Part shown: positions 7,559-15,414 of the stretch, in pieces | How positions within the stretch are numbered: position 1 is the stretch's first letter | Layout of the letters: the number at the start of each line of letters is the position of its first letter | Assembly (NCBI GenBank): GCA_949293405.1 | Contig: CASFDI010000060.1 | Coordinates: forward strand, 1-32,145 | Source: an uncultured bacterium | Lineage (GTDB): Bacteria > Bacillota > Clostridia > Oscillospirales > CAG-272 | Length of the DNA stretch: 32,145 nucleotides | Direction: 5' to 3' | The notes under the pieces: model-generated | What the model was told of the DNA's origin: nothing | Databases searched by the model: none | What the model saw: only the letters and a program-made list of their open reading frames with translations | Translations under genes and position numbers: made by a program

Positions 7559-8841
7559 TTCTGTTCCTCCGTTTTCTCCGGTTGCCGCGCGGAACGCCTC
7601 AGCAATTCCACACATTCATCCGGCCTGGCACAGCCGGCAATCACATCAGCCGCAAAAGCGTAACAGGAAGGGGCACCGCATCCGCCGCAGTCAATGCCGG
7701 GAAGTTCAGCCTGCAGGGACTGTATTTCGCCCATCAGGCGCATTGCCTCTGCACGGTCGTCACTGAGCGTGCTGACCGGCTGATATGTAAGTGTTTCGGT
7801 GAGAAAATGATCCGGAATCGTCACTCGTCCTTCCCCGTCCGCCGCAGAATTACGCGTGACGGGAAGGTAATGCCGCAGCGTGCGCAGACGCGCCTTCGCA
7901 ACAAAGGGATTTGCAACCGTCATGGTGCCGCCTACACAGCCGCCCGGGCAGGCATTCAGTTCCACAAAATCGATATCGGGAAAGACCGCATTATCAATCT
8001 CTTCCAGAACTTTGTGTACATTTTCAATGCCGTCTGCTGCCAGATAGCGGTCGTTGAAGACAGCGGTGGCTTCGCCACCGACGCTTGCCCATGAAAGCCC
8101 GATTTTTCCGGTTCTGGAAAGATCGACTGCGGAAACATCGCGCTTCATCACATCGATCAGTCTGAAATAGATATCGCCCATGGAAACCACCAGATCCACT
8201 GCGGAGCGGTGTTCGGCGTCTCCGTTCTTGATATAACTGACTTTGGCTGTACAGGGAGAGATAAAAACAACAAACACATCGTCATGCCTCAGATGCGGAT
8301 TGCGTTCGAGCGCGCGCCTGCGCGCCAGACGCGCCGCCATCTCCATCGGCGGAAGCATCGGCATGACATGATCGCACAGGTAGGGGTACCGGAGCGAAAT
8401 CAGCCGCGTTACAACAGGACATGCCGAGGAGATGACAGGCTTCGGAATATTCTCACGCTTCATGTACTGGCGGGTATATTCCGAATGCAGTTCCGCTGCC
8501 GCGGAGACTTCAAAAACATCGTCAAACCCCAGATCAAGCAGCCCCTGCAACACGCTGTCGATTTCATCCAGATGGTCAAACTGGCCGTAAAGTGAAGGAG
8601 GAGGCAGTGCAATGGTGTATTTCTGATGAAAAGGAATTTCATCGATCGGATCAAACACCGCCTTTTTAGCTTTGTTCGGACATACGCGGATACACTCGCC
8701 GCAGTCAATGCAGCGTTCCGCCATGATAAAGGCGTGTCCGTCCCGGATCCGGATCGCTTCCGCCGGACAACGCTTAAGGCAGGTGGAGCATCCGTTGCAC
8801 TTACTCTCATTCAGTTTGACCGAATGTCTGTAGGCAATCAT
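7555..8841 (-). CDS. H-cluster sensor-like [FeFe] hydrogenase domain protein without output domain
   Basis: This 428-residue protein has two [4Fe-4S] ferredoxin clusters (Cys15/18/21/25 and 44/47/50/54), then an [FeFe]-hydrogenase large-subunit domain, then a CGGCGAPSC-type [4Fe-4S] domain (Cys385, 388, 393, 404). Four H-cluster cysteines are present: Cys141 in SSACP, Cys197 in SPCTAK, Cys298 and Cys302 in ACPGGC. Ala140 replaces the proton-relay Cys of catalytic enzymes, a trait described for putative sensory (HydS, group C/D) hydrogenases. Unlike those with PAS, kinase or phosphatase tails, it ends after the Fe-S domain. GGAGG lies 7 bases from the start. Sensor function is inferred from this substitution and the neighbouring ATPase, DRTGG and PHP genes. 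Confidence 0.88.
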   Translation of the reverse strand: MIAYRHSVKLNESKCNGCSTCLKRCPAEAIRIRDGHAFIMAERCIDCGECIRVCPNKAKKAVFDPIDEIPFHQKYTIALPPPSLYGQFDHLDEIDSVLQGLLDLGFDDVFEVSAAAELHSEYTRQYMKRENIPKPVISSACPVVTRLISLRYPYLCDHVMPMLPPMEMAARLARRRALERNPHLRHDDVFVVFISPCTAKVSYIKNGDAEHRSAVDLVVSMGDIYFRLIDVMKRDVSAVDLSRTGKIGLSWASVGGEATAVFNDRYLAADGIENVHKVLEEIDNAVFPDIDFVELNACPGGCVGGTMTVANPFVAKARLRTLRHYLPVTRNSAADGEGRVTIPDHFLTETLTYQPVSTLSDDRAEAMRLMGEIQSLQAELPGIDCGGCGAPSCYAFAADVIAGCARPDECVELLRRSARQPEKTEEQK

Positions 8842-8859
8842 AAACAGCCCTCCTGTTGT

Positions 8860-9282
8860 TCAGATATTGACTGTCATGGTTACGGTAGTCCCGACGCCCA
8901 CCGTCGAGTCGATCTTCATGGTATCCGTGTATCGCTTCATATTCGGCAGGCCCATTCCTGCGCCGAAGCCGAGGTTACGGATATTGTCAGGTGCGGTGGA
9001 ATATCCTTCACGCATGGCAAGCGCAATATCGGCAATGCCCGGCCCGCGGTCTTCCAGCACAATCTCAATGTGATCGTCAAACACCGTCACAGTGGCGCGT
9101 CCACCGTTGGCATGAATCACCATGTTGATCTCCCCTTCGTACATGGCGATGGAAACACGCCGGATAATATCGGGAGGCAGTCCCAACTGTCGCAGCCGTT
9201 TTTTCACTTCGACCGACGCTTCACCCGCTGAGGTGAAGTTCTCGCCGTCGACATCAAATGTAAATACCAAAGGCTCACTCAT
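8860..9282 (-). CDS. RsbW/SpoIIAB-like ATP-binding regulatory protein
   Basis: This 140-residue protein has the anti-sigma-factor type GHKL fold: N-box YEGEINMVIHANGG, G1 box EDRGPGI and G2 region GFGAGMGLPNMK. Family members bind ATP and act as Ser kinases or anti-sigma factors on small partners. No STAS-type anti-anti-sigma factor or cognate sigma factor is adjacent, so the partner is unknown. Its start is 2 bases from the stop of the first DRTGG gene and it precedes the H-cluster protein by 18 bases. Co-expression suggests that it acts with the sensor-like protein, which is inference. Confidence 0.87.
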   Translation of the reverse strand: MSEPLVFTFDVDGENFTSAGEASVEVKKRLRQLGLPPDIIRRVSIAMYEGEINMVIHANGGRATVTVFDDHIEIVLEDRGPGIADIALAMREGYSTAPDNIRNLGFGAGMGLPNMKRYTDTMKIDSTVGVGTTVTMTVNI

Positions 9283-9284
9283 GA

Positions 9285-9635
9285 TCAGTCCTGCCCTGCA
9301 CGCTGGAGCCCGTTCGAATACAGGATTCCGCAGGCCTCATACATGCGTTTATCGGTGGTCAGCACCACAATTCCGGTCTCTTCCGCAAGCGCGATCATTT
9401 CAGGAGAGGGGTGTTTGCTCCGGACAAATACGATGCAGCGCATATCCATCATTTCCGCTGTACGGATGACCTGAAGGTTGACAAGTCCTGTCAGCAGCAC
9501 CGACTGGTCCTTGACATAAGCCAGGACATCACTCATCATATCGCTGCCGCACGCCGAATGCAGCTCGGTGTCCAGCCGATCTTCACAGCAGAGCACCCGG
9601 GCAGAAAGCAGTTCACAGACAGTCTTGATATTCAT
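9285..9635 (-). CDS. DRTGG-domain protein (first of two in the operon)
   Basis: This 116-residue soluble protein is a single DRTGG-type domain. The segment SVLLTGLVNLQVIRTAEMMDM followed by CIVFVRSKHP and GIVVLTTDKRMYEACGIL has the alternating strand/helix pattern of the family. It is a paralogue in kind, though not a close copy, of the protein at 7229-7558. AGAGGAACAT precedes the ATG. It sits between hndA and the RsbW-like ATPase. DRTGG domains may bind adenine nucleotides; binding residues were not identified here. Confidence 0.8.
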   Translation of the reverse strand: MNIKTVCELLSARVLCCEDRLDTELHSACGSDMMSDVLAYVKDQSVLLTGLVNLQVIRTAEMMDMRCIVFVRSKHPSPEMIALAEETGIVVLTTDKRMYEACGILYSNGLQRAGQD

Positions 9636-9675
9636 ATGTTCCTCTCGATCCTTTCGTGAGCAGTGGAAGGTATCT

Positions 9676-10170
9676 TCAGGTGTATTTTTTAAGGATATCG
9701 CCGACCTGTGCCACCGTCAGCCGTCCGTAAACATCTTCGTTGACTGTCATGACAGGCGCCAGTCCACAGGCACCGATGCACCGGGTGGCTTCAAGGCTGT
9801 ATTTTCCGTCAGGAGAAGTCTCGCCGACCTTCACGCCCAGAATTTCGGAAACCTTATTGCAGATATCGCCCGATCCCTTGACATAGCAGGCAGTTCCCAA
9901 GCATACGGCAACCGCAATGTTGCCCTTCGGATTGAGCGAAAACTGAGAGTAGAAGGTGGATACGCCGTATACTTCCGTAATCGGTACATCCAGTCCGATC
10001 GCAATCCGATGCTGTACCTCGATCGGAAGATATCCGTAAATTTCCTGCGCTCCCTGCAGCGCGCGCATCACAGCGCCCTTCTCGTTCTTCACCTCGTCGA
10101 TCAGTTTTTCCAGCCGGGCGGCCTGCTCATTGGTCTCCCGGAACACGACCGTAGTCATTTTCTTTTTCAT
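9676..10170 (-). CDS. hndA: [2Fe-2S] NuoE-like subunit of the hydrogenase (HndA/HymA)
   Basis: This 164-residue thioredoxin-fold subunit is the first gene of the operon. It has the NuoE features: helical N-terminus with GAVMRALQGAQEIYGYLP, VYGVSTFYSQF, and [2Fe-2S] ligands Cys90 and Cys95 (CLGTAC) with Cys131 and Cys135 (CIGAC). It is expected to sit next to HndC and relay electrons. The GGAGG upstream is 13 bases from the ATG, unusually far; a four-codon mini-frame (ATG at 10181) between them ends in a TGA that overlaps the hndA ATG. In many relatives hndA is adjacent to hndB; here six regulatory-looking genes lie between them. Confidence 0.95.
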   Translation of the reverse strand: MKKKMTTVVFRETNEQAARLEKLIDEVKNEKGAVMRALQGAQEIYGYLPIEVQHRIAIGLDVPITEVYGVSTFYSQFSLNPKGNIAVAVCLGTACYVKGSGDICNKVSEILGVKVGETSPDGKYSLEATRCIGACGLAPVMTVNEDVYGRLTVAQVGDILKKYT

Positions 10171-10233
10171 GGTGTGCGCATTTCCTCCTTCAGGAACTTG
10201 TCCTTATACAGTACGAAACATGTACCAAGTAAC

Positions 10234-10290
10234 ATTATACTATATTTTTCCTCATATGTCCAGTATGTAGCGCAAAAAAAATATTTTTTT
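10234..10290 (-). promoter_or_regulatory. sigma-A promoter of the hydrogenase operon with A/T-rich upstream element
   Basis: TGGACA (10257-10262) and TATAAT (10234-10239) on the minus strand are exactly 17 bases apart, placing the transcript start near 10227, about 57 bases before hndA. A run of eight A then TA then seven T (10274-10290) lies just upstream of the -35, like an UP element. TTAACAA (10289-10295) is half of a clostridial Rex site but the other half is absent. Confidence 0.75.
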
Positions 10291-10396
10291 AACAATGTAA
10301 TTTCCTGATTTCCCCACAGAGATTTCGTTTTTTCAGAACATACATACGACGTGTACCTGTTCCGCTTATGTAAAAAATATACAATTCCGGTATACA

Positions 10397-10427
10397 ATAA
10401 AACCCCGGAGCAGTAACTGCACCGGGG
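10397..10427 (-). terminator. intrinsic terminator after galE
   Basis: CCCCGG (10403-10408) pairs with CCGGGG (10422-10427), with an inner GCAG/CTGC stem and one mismatch. On the minus strand it is followed by TTTTATT. It lies about 50 bases past the galE stop and separates galE from the hydrogenase promoter. The 300-base gap 10171-10476 holds only this terminator and the promoter. Confidence 0.85.
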
Positions 10428-10476
10428 TATGTATAAATTGTATAAACACGGCGGAAATCACTGTGCGGGCGGCATA

Positions 10477-11490
10477 TCAGTCGGGATAGCCATCGGGATT
10501 CTGCTTCTGCCAGCGGGCGGCATCCTCGCACATGCGGGCAAGATCCCGCTCGGCCCGCCAGCCTAGCACCTCGGCGGCCTTTGACGGATCTGCATAGCAG
10601 ATGGCAATGTCACCGGGGCGCCGGGGCGCAATGCGGTATGCCACTTCCGTGCCGTATGCCTTGCCGAACGCGCGGATCATTTCCAGAACCGAATATCCTT
10701 TTCCGGTTCCGATATTGAAGTACTCGATTCCCTTCACAGCGGCGGTGCGGTCCAGCGCCTTCAGATGTGCAAGTGCCAGATCCACCACATGGATATAGTC
10801 CCGCACACCGGTACCGTCCGGAGTGGGATAATCGTTTCCGAATACATTGACATAAGGCAGCTTCCCTGCCGCAACACGCGCCACATAAGGCAAAAGATTG
10901 TTCGGGATCCCCTTGGGATCCTCCCCGATCAATCCGCTCTCGTGTGCCCCGATCGGGTTGAAATACCGCAGGACCGAAACACTCAGATCGGGATCGGGTA
11001 CGCAGGCATCCTTGAGAATGCGCTCAATCATCAGTTTGGTTTCCCCATATGGGTTAGTGGTGGAAAGCGGAAAATCCTCCTTGATCGGAACAGTCTTCGG
11101 CATCCCGTAAACGGTAGCGGAAGAACTGAACACAATGCGTTTTGTCCCTGTCGCAGCCATAGCCCGGAGCAAATTGAATGTGCCGGTCAGGTTATTGTGA
11201 TAGTAGCGGATCGGCTGCTGTACCGATTCGCCGACCGCCTTCAGACCGGCGAAATGAATGACCGAATCGGGTTTATGCTTCAGAAAAACCGCCTCAGTTG
11301 CCGCATAATCCAGCAGATCCACCTGATAAAACACAGGCCTCTTGCCTGTAATCTGCTGAATACGGTCCAGCACGCACAGTTTGCTGTTTGACAGATTGTC
11401 GATAATCACAACTTCCTGTCCGGCTTTGAGCAACTCAACAACCGTATGTGAACCGATATAGCCGGTTCCGCCTGTAACCAGAATAGACAT
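10477..11490 (-). CDS. galE: UDP-glucose 4-epimerase
   Basis: This 337-residue member of the extended short-chain dehydrogenase family interconverts UDP-glucose and UDP-galactose with bound NAD. It shows the N-terminal Rossmann motif TGGTGYIGSHT, DNLSNS, HFAGLKAVGES, the catalytic SSSATVYG serine region and YGETK (Tyr-x3-Lys), plus the GVRDYIHVVDLA segment. The length is typical. AAGGAGT lies 8 bases ahead of the start. It follows the rpmA terminator; no clear promoter of its own was found in the ~45 bases available. It stands alone, with no other Leloir pathway gene nearby. Confidence 0.96.
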   Translation of the reverse strand: MSILVTGGTGYIGSHTVVELLKAGQEVVIIDNLSNSKLCVLDRIQQITGKRPVFYQVDLLDYAATEAVFLKHKPDSVIHFAGLKAVGESVQQPIRYYHNNLTGTFNLLRAMAATGTKRIVFSSSATVYGMPKTVPIKEDFPLSTTNPYGETKLMIERILKDACVPDPDLSVSVLRYFNPIGAHESGLIGEDPKGIPNNLLPYVARVAAGKLPYVNVFGNDYPTPDGTGVRDYIHVVDLALAHLKALDRTAAVKGIEYFNIGTGKGYSVLEMIRAFGKAYGTEVAYRIAPRRPGDIAICYADPSKAAEVLGWRAERDLARMCEDAARWQKQNPDGYPD

Positions 11491-11531
11491 GACACAGCAC
11501 TCCTTTTCTCAATAATGCAGACTCCCATAGC

Positions 11532-11555
11532 AAAAAAGAGCAGGAGCCCTACTCT
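11532..11555 (-). terminator. intrinsic terminator after rpmA
   Basis: AGAGTAGG and CCTGCTCT (minus strand; 11548-11555 and 11537-11544) form an 8-bp stem with one G-T pair and a 3-base loop, followed by TTTTTT at 11532-11537. It is placed 12 bases past the L27 stop. Confidence 0.85.
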
Positions 11556-11567
11556 TTCTGCATATGA

Positions 11568-11846
11568 TTACTCGTGATATACGCTGACCTGCTTGCGTCC
11601 GCCGGAAATGTGCTCAAACTTGACCTTCCCGTCGGAAAGAGCAAACAGCGTGTCATCGGATCCGCGACCGACATTCGTGCCGGGATGGATCTTGGTACCG
11701 CGCTGCCGGACAATGATATTGCCTGCAAGTACCGCCTGTCCGTCCGCCTTCTTCACGCCCAGGCGCTTGGACTCGGAATCGCGTCCGTTCTTGGTGGAAC
11801 CGACACCCTTTTTATGAGCAAAAAACTGCAAACTGATTTTCAACAT
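11568..11846 (-). CDS. rpmA: 50S ribosomal protein L27 with cleavable N-terminal extension
   Basis: This 92-residue large-subunit protein reaches the peptidyl-transferase centre. The sequence starts MLKISLQFF followed by [15 protein letters not shown]. Firmicutes L27 carries this short extension, which the protease Prp removes after FF to expose the functional tail. The [10 protein letters not shown] and [11 protein letters not shown] blocks are typical. GGAGG lies 5 bases before the start. The Prp gene is immediately upstream, and rplU precedes that, the standard Firmicutes order. Confidence 0.97.
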   Translation of the reverse strand: MLKISLQFFAHKKGVGSTKNGRDSESKRLGVKKADGQAVLAGNIIVRQRGTKIHPGTNVGRGSDDTLFALSDGKVKFEHISGGRKQVSVYHE

Positions 11847-11865
11847 GGCGACCTCCTGTTTTTCA

Positions 11866-12225
11866 TCAAATGATCAGTTCTTCCCGGACCTCCACATCGA
11901 GATGATCGTAATAATCCTCGATCAGGTCCATCAACTGAAAGTAATAGGCTTCTATAAGACCCGAAACTGCAAACTGCTTCTTTTCGTCCTTCTCATACAT
12001 CGGAAGGGCTGATTTTGCGATCACGGTGATATCGGCGTTTTCTTCGTCGATGGTATACCGGACATCGGATGCATAAGGCACCTCGATTGCATTCACAAGC
12101 AGCATGGTCATGGACGAGAGGGCGGCGCACAGCACATCGCTCCCCTGTTCGGCGAGACCGGCATGTCCCACTTCCCGGAATCCGTAATAGTATCCGTCGG
12201 CCTTATAAAAAATGATTCTGGTCAT
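11866..12225 (-). CDS. prp: ribosomal-processing cysteine protease Prp
   Basis: This 119-residue protease trims the N-terminus of L27. Predicted catalytic residues are His21 (GHAG) and Cys33 (SDVLCAALS), the arrangement known from Staphylococcus and Bacillus Prp. It is encoded between rplU and rpmA, two bases after the rplU stop, without a strong ribosome binding site, so translation is probably coupled to rplU. The matching cleavage site in the L27 gene of this window supports the call. Confidence 0.93.
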   Translation of the reverse strand: MTRIIFYKADGYYYGFREVGHAGLAEQGSDVLCAALSSMTMLLVNAIEVPYASDVRYTIDEENADITVIAKSALPMYEKDEKKQFAVSGLIEAYYFQLMDLIEDYYDHLDVEVREELII

Positions 12226-12227
12226 GA

Positions 12228-12536
12228 TCAGCCGTTGATCTTGGCGATCTGAATCTTGGTATAATCCTGTCTGTGACCGATCTTCTTCTTTTCGTTCTTC
12301 TTGGCCTTATACTTGAAGACGTAGATCTTCTTGCTCTTACCGTTCTTCAGAACAGTGGCCTGCACCGAAGCGCCGCTGACATAAGGCGCACCTACGGACA
12401 GCGAATCGCCGCCAAGTGCAAGCACCTTTTCAAAACGGACTTCCTCTCCTTCGGCTACATTGAGTTTCTCAACATAGATCACATCGCCTTCGGCGACCTT
12501 GTACTGCTTTCCACCGGTTTCAAAAACTGCAAACAC
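12228..12536 (-). CDS. rplU: 50S ribosomal protein L21
   Basis: This 102-residue large-subunit protein begins [13 protein letters not shown] after a GTG start. The start is set at 12536 because AGAGAGGTG lies at good spacing; the in-frame GTG at 12545 is itself part of that binding site. The C-terminus has [19 protein letters not shown], the conserved RNA-binding tail. It is the first gene of rplU-prp-rpmA, read from the promoter at 12618-12646. Confidence 0.97.
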   Translation of the reverse strand: MFAVFETGGKQYKVAEGDVIYVEKLNVAEGEEVRFEKVLALGGDSLSVGAPYVSGASVQATVLKNGKSKKIYVFKYKAKKNEKKKIGHRQDYTKIQIAKING

Positions 12537-12611
12537 GAAAAGCACCTCTCTTTCATAAAATCGCTACACAGGGCGGCGCGGACGCACTTGAAAAAGGCCC
12601 CTTATAAGCGT
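12537..12611 (-). ncRNA. candidate structured 5' leader of rplU (L21-leader-like)
   Basis: About 75 bases lie between the predicted transcript start and the rplU GTG. A GACGC/GCGTC stem (12608-12612 with 12581-12585) encloses a GGGGCC-containing loop and is followed by a GC-rich CGCCGCCC element and GTGTAGCG. Firmicutes often carry an autoregulatory L21 leader at this position. I judge this by position and partial structure, not by a model search. Confidence 0.45.
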
Positions 12612-12617
12612 CGAAAT

Positions 12618-12646
12618 ATTTTACCATGTCCGGAGTTGCTTGTCAA
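12618..12646 (-). promoter_or_regulatory. sigma-A promoter of rplU-prp-rpmA
   Basis: Perfect TTGACA (12641-12646) and TAAAAT (12618-12623) on the minus strand are 17 bases apart. It diverges from the transporter promoter at 12666-12694; the two -35 boxes are about 20 bases apart across a T-rich stretch. Confidence 0.88.
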
Positions 12647-12665
12647 TAGTTTTTTGATTTTTTTC

Positions 12666-12694
12666 TTGATTTTCACCGATAAATACGCTATACT
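12666..12694 (+). promoter_or_regulatory. sigma-A promoter of the AEC transporter gene
   Basis: TTGATT (12666-12671) and TATACT (12689-12694) are 17 bases apart and about 27 bases ahead of the start codon. Confidence 0.7.
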
Positions 12695-12720
12695 GTGATG
12701 CAGATAGCGGAGGAATGCAA

Positions 12721-13659
12721 ATGTTCAGTGTATATGACCTGTTTATCAATGTGCTGCTGCTCGTCCTGATGGTTATTCCCGGCATCCTGCTCAGAAAGGC
12801 GCGGCTTGCGCCCGAGGGTATCGGAGTCGGGCTTTCCAATATTGTATTGTATGCAGCTCAGCCCGCCATGATCATCAATGCGTTTGTGATGGATTTCAAC
12901 CGGGAGATCGCCTTAACCTCTCTGTGGGTGCTCGGAATTTCCTTTGTTTCACACGGGATATTCATCCTGACTGCCATGTTGCTCTACCGTCGCGCACCGG
13001 AAAACCGGATTGCACCGCTGCGGTTTGCCACCATTTTTACCAATGCGGCCTATATGGGGATCCCGCTGATTTCTGCTCTGCTTGGCACTCATGCCGCCAT
13101 ATATGCCTCCGTATATGTCATTGCCTTCAATATTTTTGTATGGACGATCGGCTGCTATCTGTATACGCACGACCGCTCCTATGTATCACTGAAGAAAGCA
13201 TTTCTCAATCCTGCCACCATCTCCGCACTTGTCGGTATGCTGATCTTTGTGCTACCGAACAAAAGCTGGATTCCATCCGTGGCGACAAGCGCCCTCAGCA
13301 TGCTCAGCGCGGTAGTAGCCCCGCTCTCCATGATGCTGATCGGATTCCGTCTGGCAGAAATGCCATGGCGCGGCTTCTTTACTGACCGCTACCTGTATCT
13401 GTATCTGCTGGTCCGTATGTTTCTGCTCCCTGCCCTGACGCTGCTCGGTCTGCGCGGGCTGGTGTTTGCCGGGCTGCCCATTCCGGATGAAGCGGTTGTG
13501 GTATGTTTCGTCTGTGCTGCCGCACCGGCGGGTACTGCCACTTCCATGTTTGCCGAAAAATACGGCGGTGATGCTCTTTACGCCGGAAAACTGGTCTCGG
13601 TTTCCACCCTCTTTTCGGTAGCTTCCATGTCTGCCGTTGCACTTTTGCTCTATCTCTGA
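12721..13659 (+). CDS. AEC-family (auxin efflux carrier-like) membrane transporter
   Basis: This 312-residue membrane protein has about ten hydrophobic segments in two similar halves. An LSNIVLYAAQPAMIINAF block and a C-terminal CAAAPAGTATSMFAEKYGG block mark the AEC/Mem_trans family, bacterial members of which export or import organic acids such as malate. The substrate cannot be read from sequence. The start at 12721 is chosen because GGAGG is 7 bases upstream; the ATG at 12715 is almost on top of it. It is a single-gene unit with its own promoter and terminator. Confidence 0.9.
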   Translation: MFSVYDLFINVLLLVLMVIPGILLRKARLAPEGIGVGLSNIVLYAAQPAMIINAFVMDFNREIALTSLWVLGISFVSHGIFILTAMLLYRRAPENRIAPLRFATIFTNAAYMGIPLISALLGTHAAIYASVYVIAFNIFVWTIGCYLYTHDRSYVSLKKAFLNPATISALVGMLIFVLPNKSWIPSVATSALSMLSAVVAPLSMMLIGFRLAEMPWRGFFTDRYLYLYLLVRMFLLPALTLLGLRGLVFAGLPIPDEAVVVCFVCAAAPAGTATSMFAEKYGGDALYAGKLVSVSTLFSVASMSAVALLLYL

Positions 13660-13667
13660 ACAATACT

Positions 13668-13697
13668 GCGGGGCCCCCTCAGGCGCCCCGCTTTTTT
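13668..13697 (+). terminator. intrinsic terminator after the AEC transporter
   Basis: GCGGGGC (13668-13674) pairs with GCCCCGC (13685-13691), followed by TTTTTT. It lies 9 bases past the stop. It also faces the convergent ABC operon, whose end has no other visible terminator, but its minus-strand T tract is weak. Confidence 0.88.
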
Positions 13698-13738
13698 CTG
13701 AATTTACTCTTTATTTTTGCCTTTATTTATTATTGCCT

Positions 13739-14569
13739 TTATCCCTTTACCGCTCCTGCAATCACGCCGCGTATGATTTCCTTCTGCATAAAGGCGTAAA
13801 AGACGATGATCGGAATCAGTGCCAGCACCAGCATAGCCATCAGCGCGCCCATATCACGCGAGCCGTAACCTCCCTGCAGATACTGCACCGCAACCGGAAT
13901 AGTCTTGTATTTGGTGCCGATGACCAGGTACGGAAGCAGATAGTCGTTCCAGATCCACATGGCATTGAGTACCGATACGGTAACGGTGATGGGACGAAGA
14001 AGCGGAAGGACCACCCGGAAGAAAGCGGTGATGGGCGTGCATCCGTCCAGTTGCGCCGCTTCTTCCACCGCCAGCGGGACCGAACGGACAAACCCGTTGT
14101 ATAAAAAGACCGACAGCCCGGCCCCGAACCCAAGGTAAATCACCACAATACCCACCGGATTTTCCAAGCGCAGCAGGTTTGCCATTTTCGACATGGTGAA
14201 CATGACCATCTGGAACGGAACAATCATAGAGGCAATCAGTGTCGCATAGATCAGACGCGATGCCGTCCCTTCTGTCCGTGCGAGGTACCATGCCGCCATA
14301 GACGAAAACAAAGCCAGCAGAACCACGGATGTGACCGTGATGAACAAAGAGTAGAACAGCGAGCGGAAAAAATCAATCTTTTCGATTCCTGCAGTGTAAT
14401 TGCGCCAACCTGCAAAGGTGTCGGCATTCGGGAACCGGAACGGTTCGTCCGAAATGAAGAACTGTCCCTTGAAGGAATTCATCAGAACGATCAGCAACGG
14501 CAGAACAAACAGAATGCACACCGCCGTCATGATCAGTGTCAGAATGAGACTTGTTTTTTTCCCGATCAC
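13739..14569 (-). CDS. carbohydrate ABC transporter permease, MalG-type
   Basis: This 276-residue inner-membrane permease has about six transmembrane segments and the EAA loop EEAAQLDGCTPITAFFRVVLP that contacts the ATPase, followed by WIWNDYLLPYLV, which is typical of CUT1 family MalG/LacG proteins. A GTG start overlaps the stop of the upstream permease (GTGA). It is the last gene of the three-gene importer. The sugar is unknown; CUT1 systems usually take oligosaccharides. Confidence 0.93.
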   Translation of the reverse strand: MIGKKTSLILTLIMTAVCILFVLPLLIVLMNSFKGQFFISDEPFRFPNADTFAGWRNYTAGIEKIDFFRSLFYSLFITVTSVVLLALFSSMAAWYLARTEGTASRLIYATLIASMIVPFQMVMFTMSKMANLLRLENPVGIVVIYLGFGAGLSVFLYNGFVRSVPLAVEEAAQLDGCTPITAFFRVVLPLLRPITVTVSVLNAMWIWNDYLLPYLVIGTKYKTIPVAVQYLQGGYGSRDMGALMAMLVLALIPIIVFYAFMQKEIIRGVIAGAVKG

Positions 14570-15414
14570 GGTGCCACCTCCAGGCGTTTCGTCAGGCGGA
14601 TCTGAACCAGTGCTACAACAGCAAGGATGAGGAAAAAGACTACTGCTTTCGCCTGACCAAGCCCCTCACTGCCTGCCCTGCCGTAAAAGGTGTCGAAAAT
14701 ATCCAGTGCCACCATAGCACTTTCCCGTCCGGGAGCGCCGCCGGTGAGAGCAAAGTTCTGATCGAACAGCTTAAACGAGTTGGTCAGGGTGAGAAAGCTG
14801 CAGATCGTGAACGATGGAACCAGAAGAGGCATGATGACATGTCGCAGGGTGGTGAAATACCCCGCCCCGTCAATGGAGGCTGCCTCCCGCAACTCCACCG
14901 GAACCGATGTCAGCCCGGCAATATAAATGATCATCATATAACCGATCATCTGCCAGTTCATCACCACTACCAGCCCCCAGAACCCGTAAGTGGCGCTGAA
15001 GGTGATGTCCACTCCCTGCCGGATCAGAATACCGTTGATAATCAGCTGCCAGATATATCCCAGAATAATGCCTCCGATCAGGTTCGGAACGAAGAGCACG
15101 GTGCGGAACAGATTGGTTCCGCGGATGCCCTCTGTCAGGATCAAAGCAAACAGGAACGCGAAAAAATTGATGGTCAGCACCGACACCAAAGTAAACAGCA
15201 CGGTAAACCCCAGCGCATGCAGAAAATTATCATCAGCAGAAAACAGCGCCGCATAATTGGAAAGCCCTACAAAGCGTGCATTGGAGACGGTAGTAAACTC
15301 AGTGAAAGAAAGATAAATTCCCATCAGAAACGGAATCAGGAATGCAAGCAGATAGCACACCGAGATCGGCATGACGAAAAAAGGAAAATACTTTTTCAGA
15401 ATTCGGCTGTTCAC
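14566..15414 (-). CDS. carbohydrate ABC transporter permease, MalF-type
   Basis: This 282-residue permease has six predicted membrane segments and the EAA loop REAASIDGAGYFTTLRHVIMP. It pairs with the MalG-type permease to form the channel. The GTG start overlaps the stop of the binding-protein gene (GTGA), and its own stop overlaps the next start, so all three products are translationally coupled. No periplasmic P2 loop extension is present, as is usual in Gram-positive members. Confidence 0.93.
   Translation of the reverse strand: MNSRILKKYFPFFVMPISVCYLLAFLIPFLMGIYLSFTEFTTVSNARFVGLSNYAALFSADDNFLHALGFTVLFTLVSVLTINFFAFLFALILTEGIRGTNLFRTVLFVPNLIGGIILGYIWQLIINGILIRQGVDITFSATYGFWGLVVVMNWQMIGYMMIIYIAGLTSVPVELREAASIDGAGYFTTLRHVIMPLLVPSFTICSFLTLTNSFKLFDQNFALTGGAPGRESAMVALDIFDTFYGRAGSEGLGQAKAVVFFLILAVVALVQIRLTKRLEVAP

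Noticed and set aside
10274..10295. Possible Rex redox-repressor site upstream of the hydrogenase promoter
   Set aside because: Only one half (TTAACAA) is present; the second half of the inverted repeat is missing, so the A/T-rich run is better read as an UP element.
10167..10397. Minus-strand open frame of 76 codons ahead of hndA
   Set aside because: It runs through the galE-hndA gap and contains the hydrogenase promoter, so most of it would not be transcribed from there; no family features.
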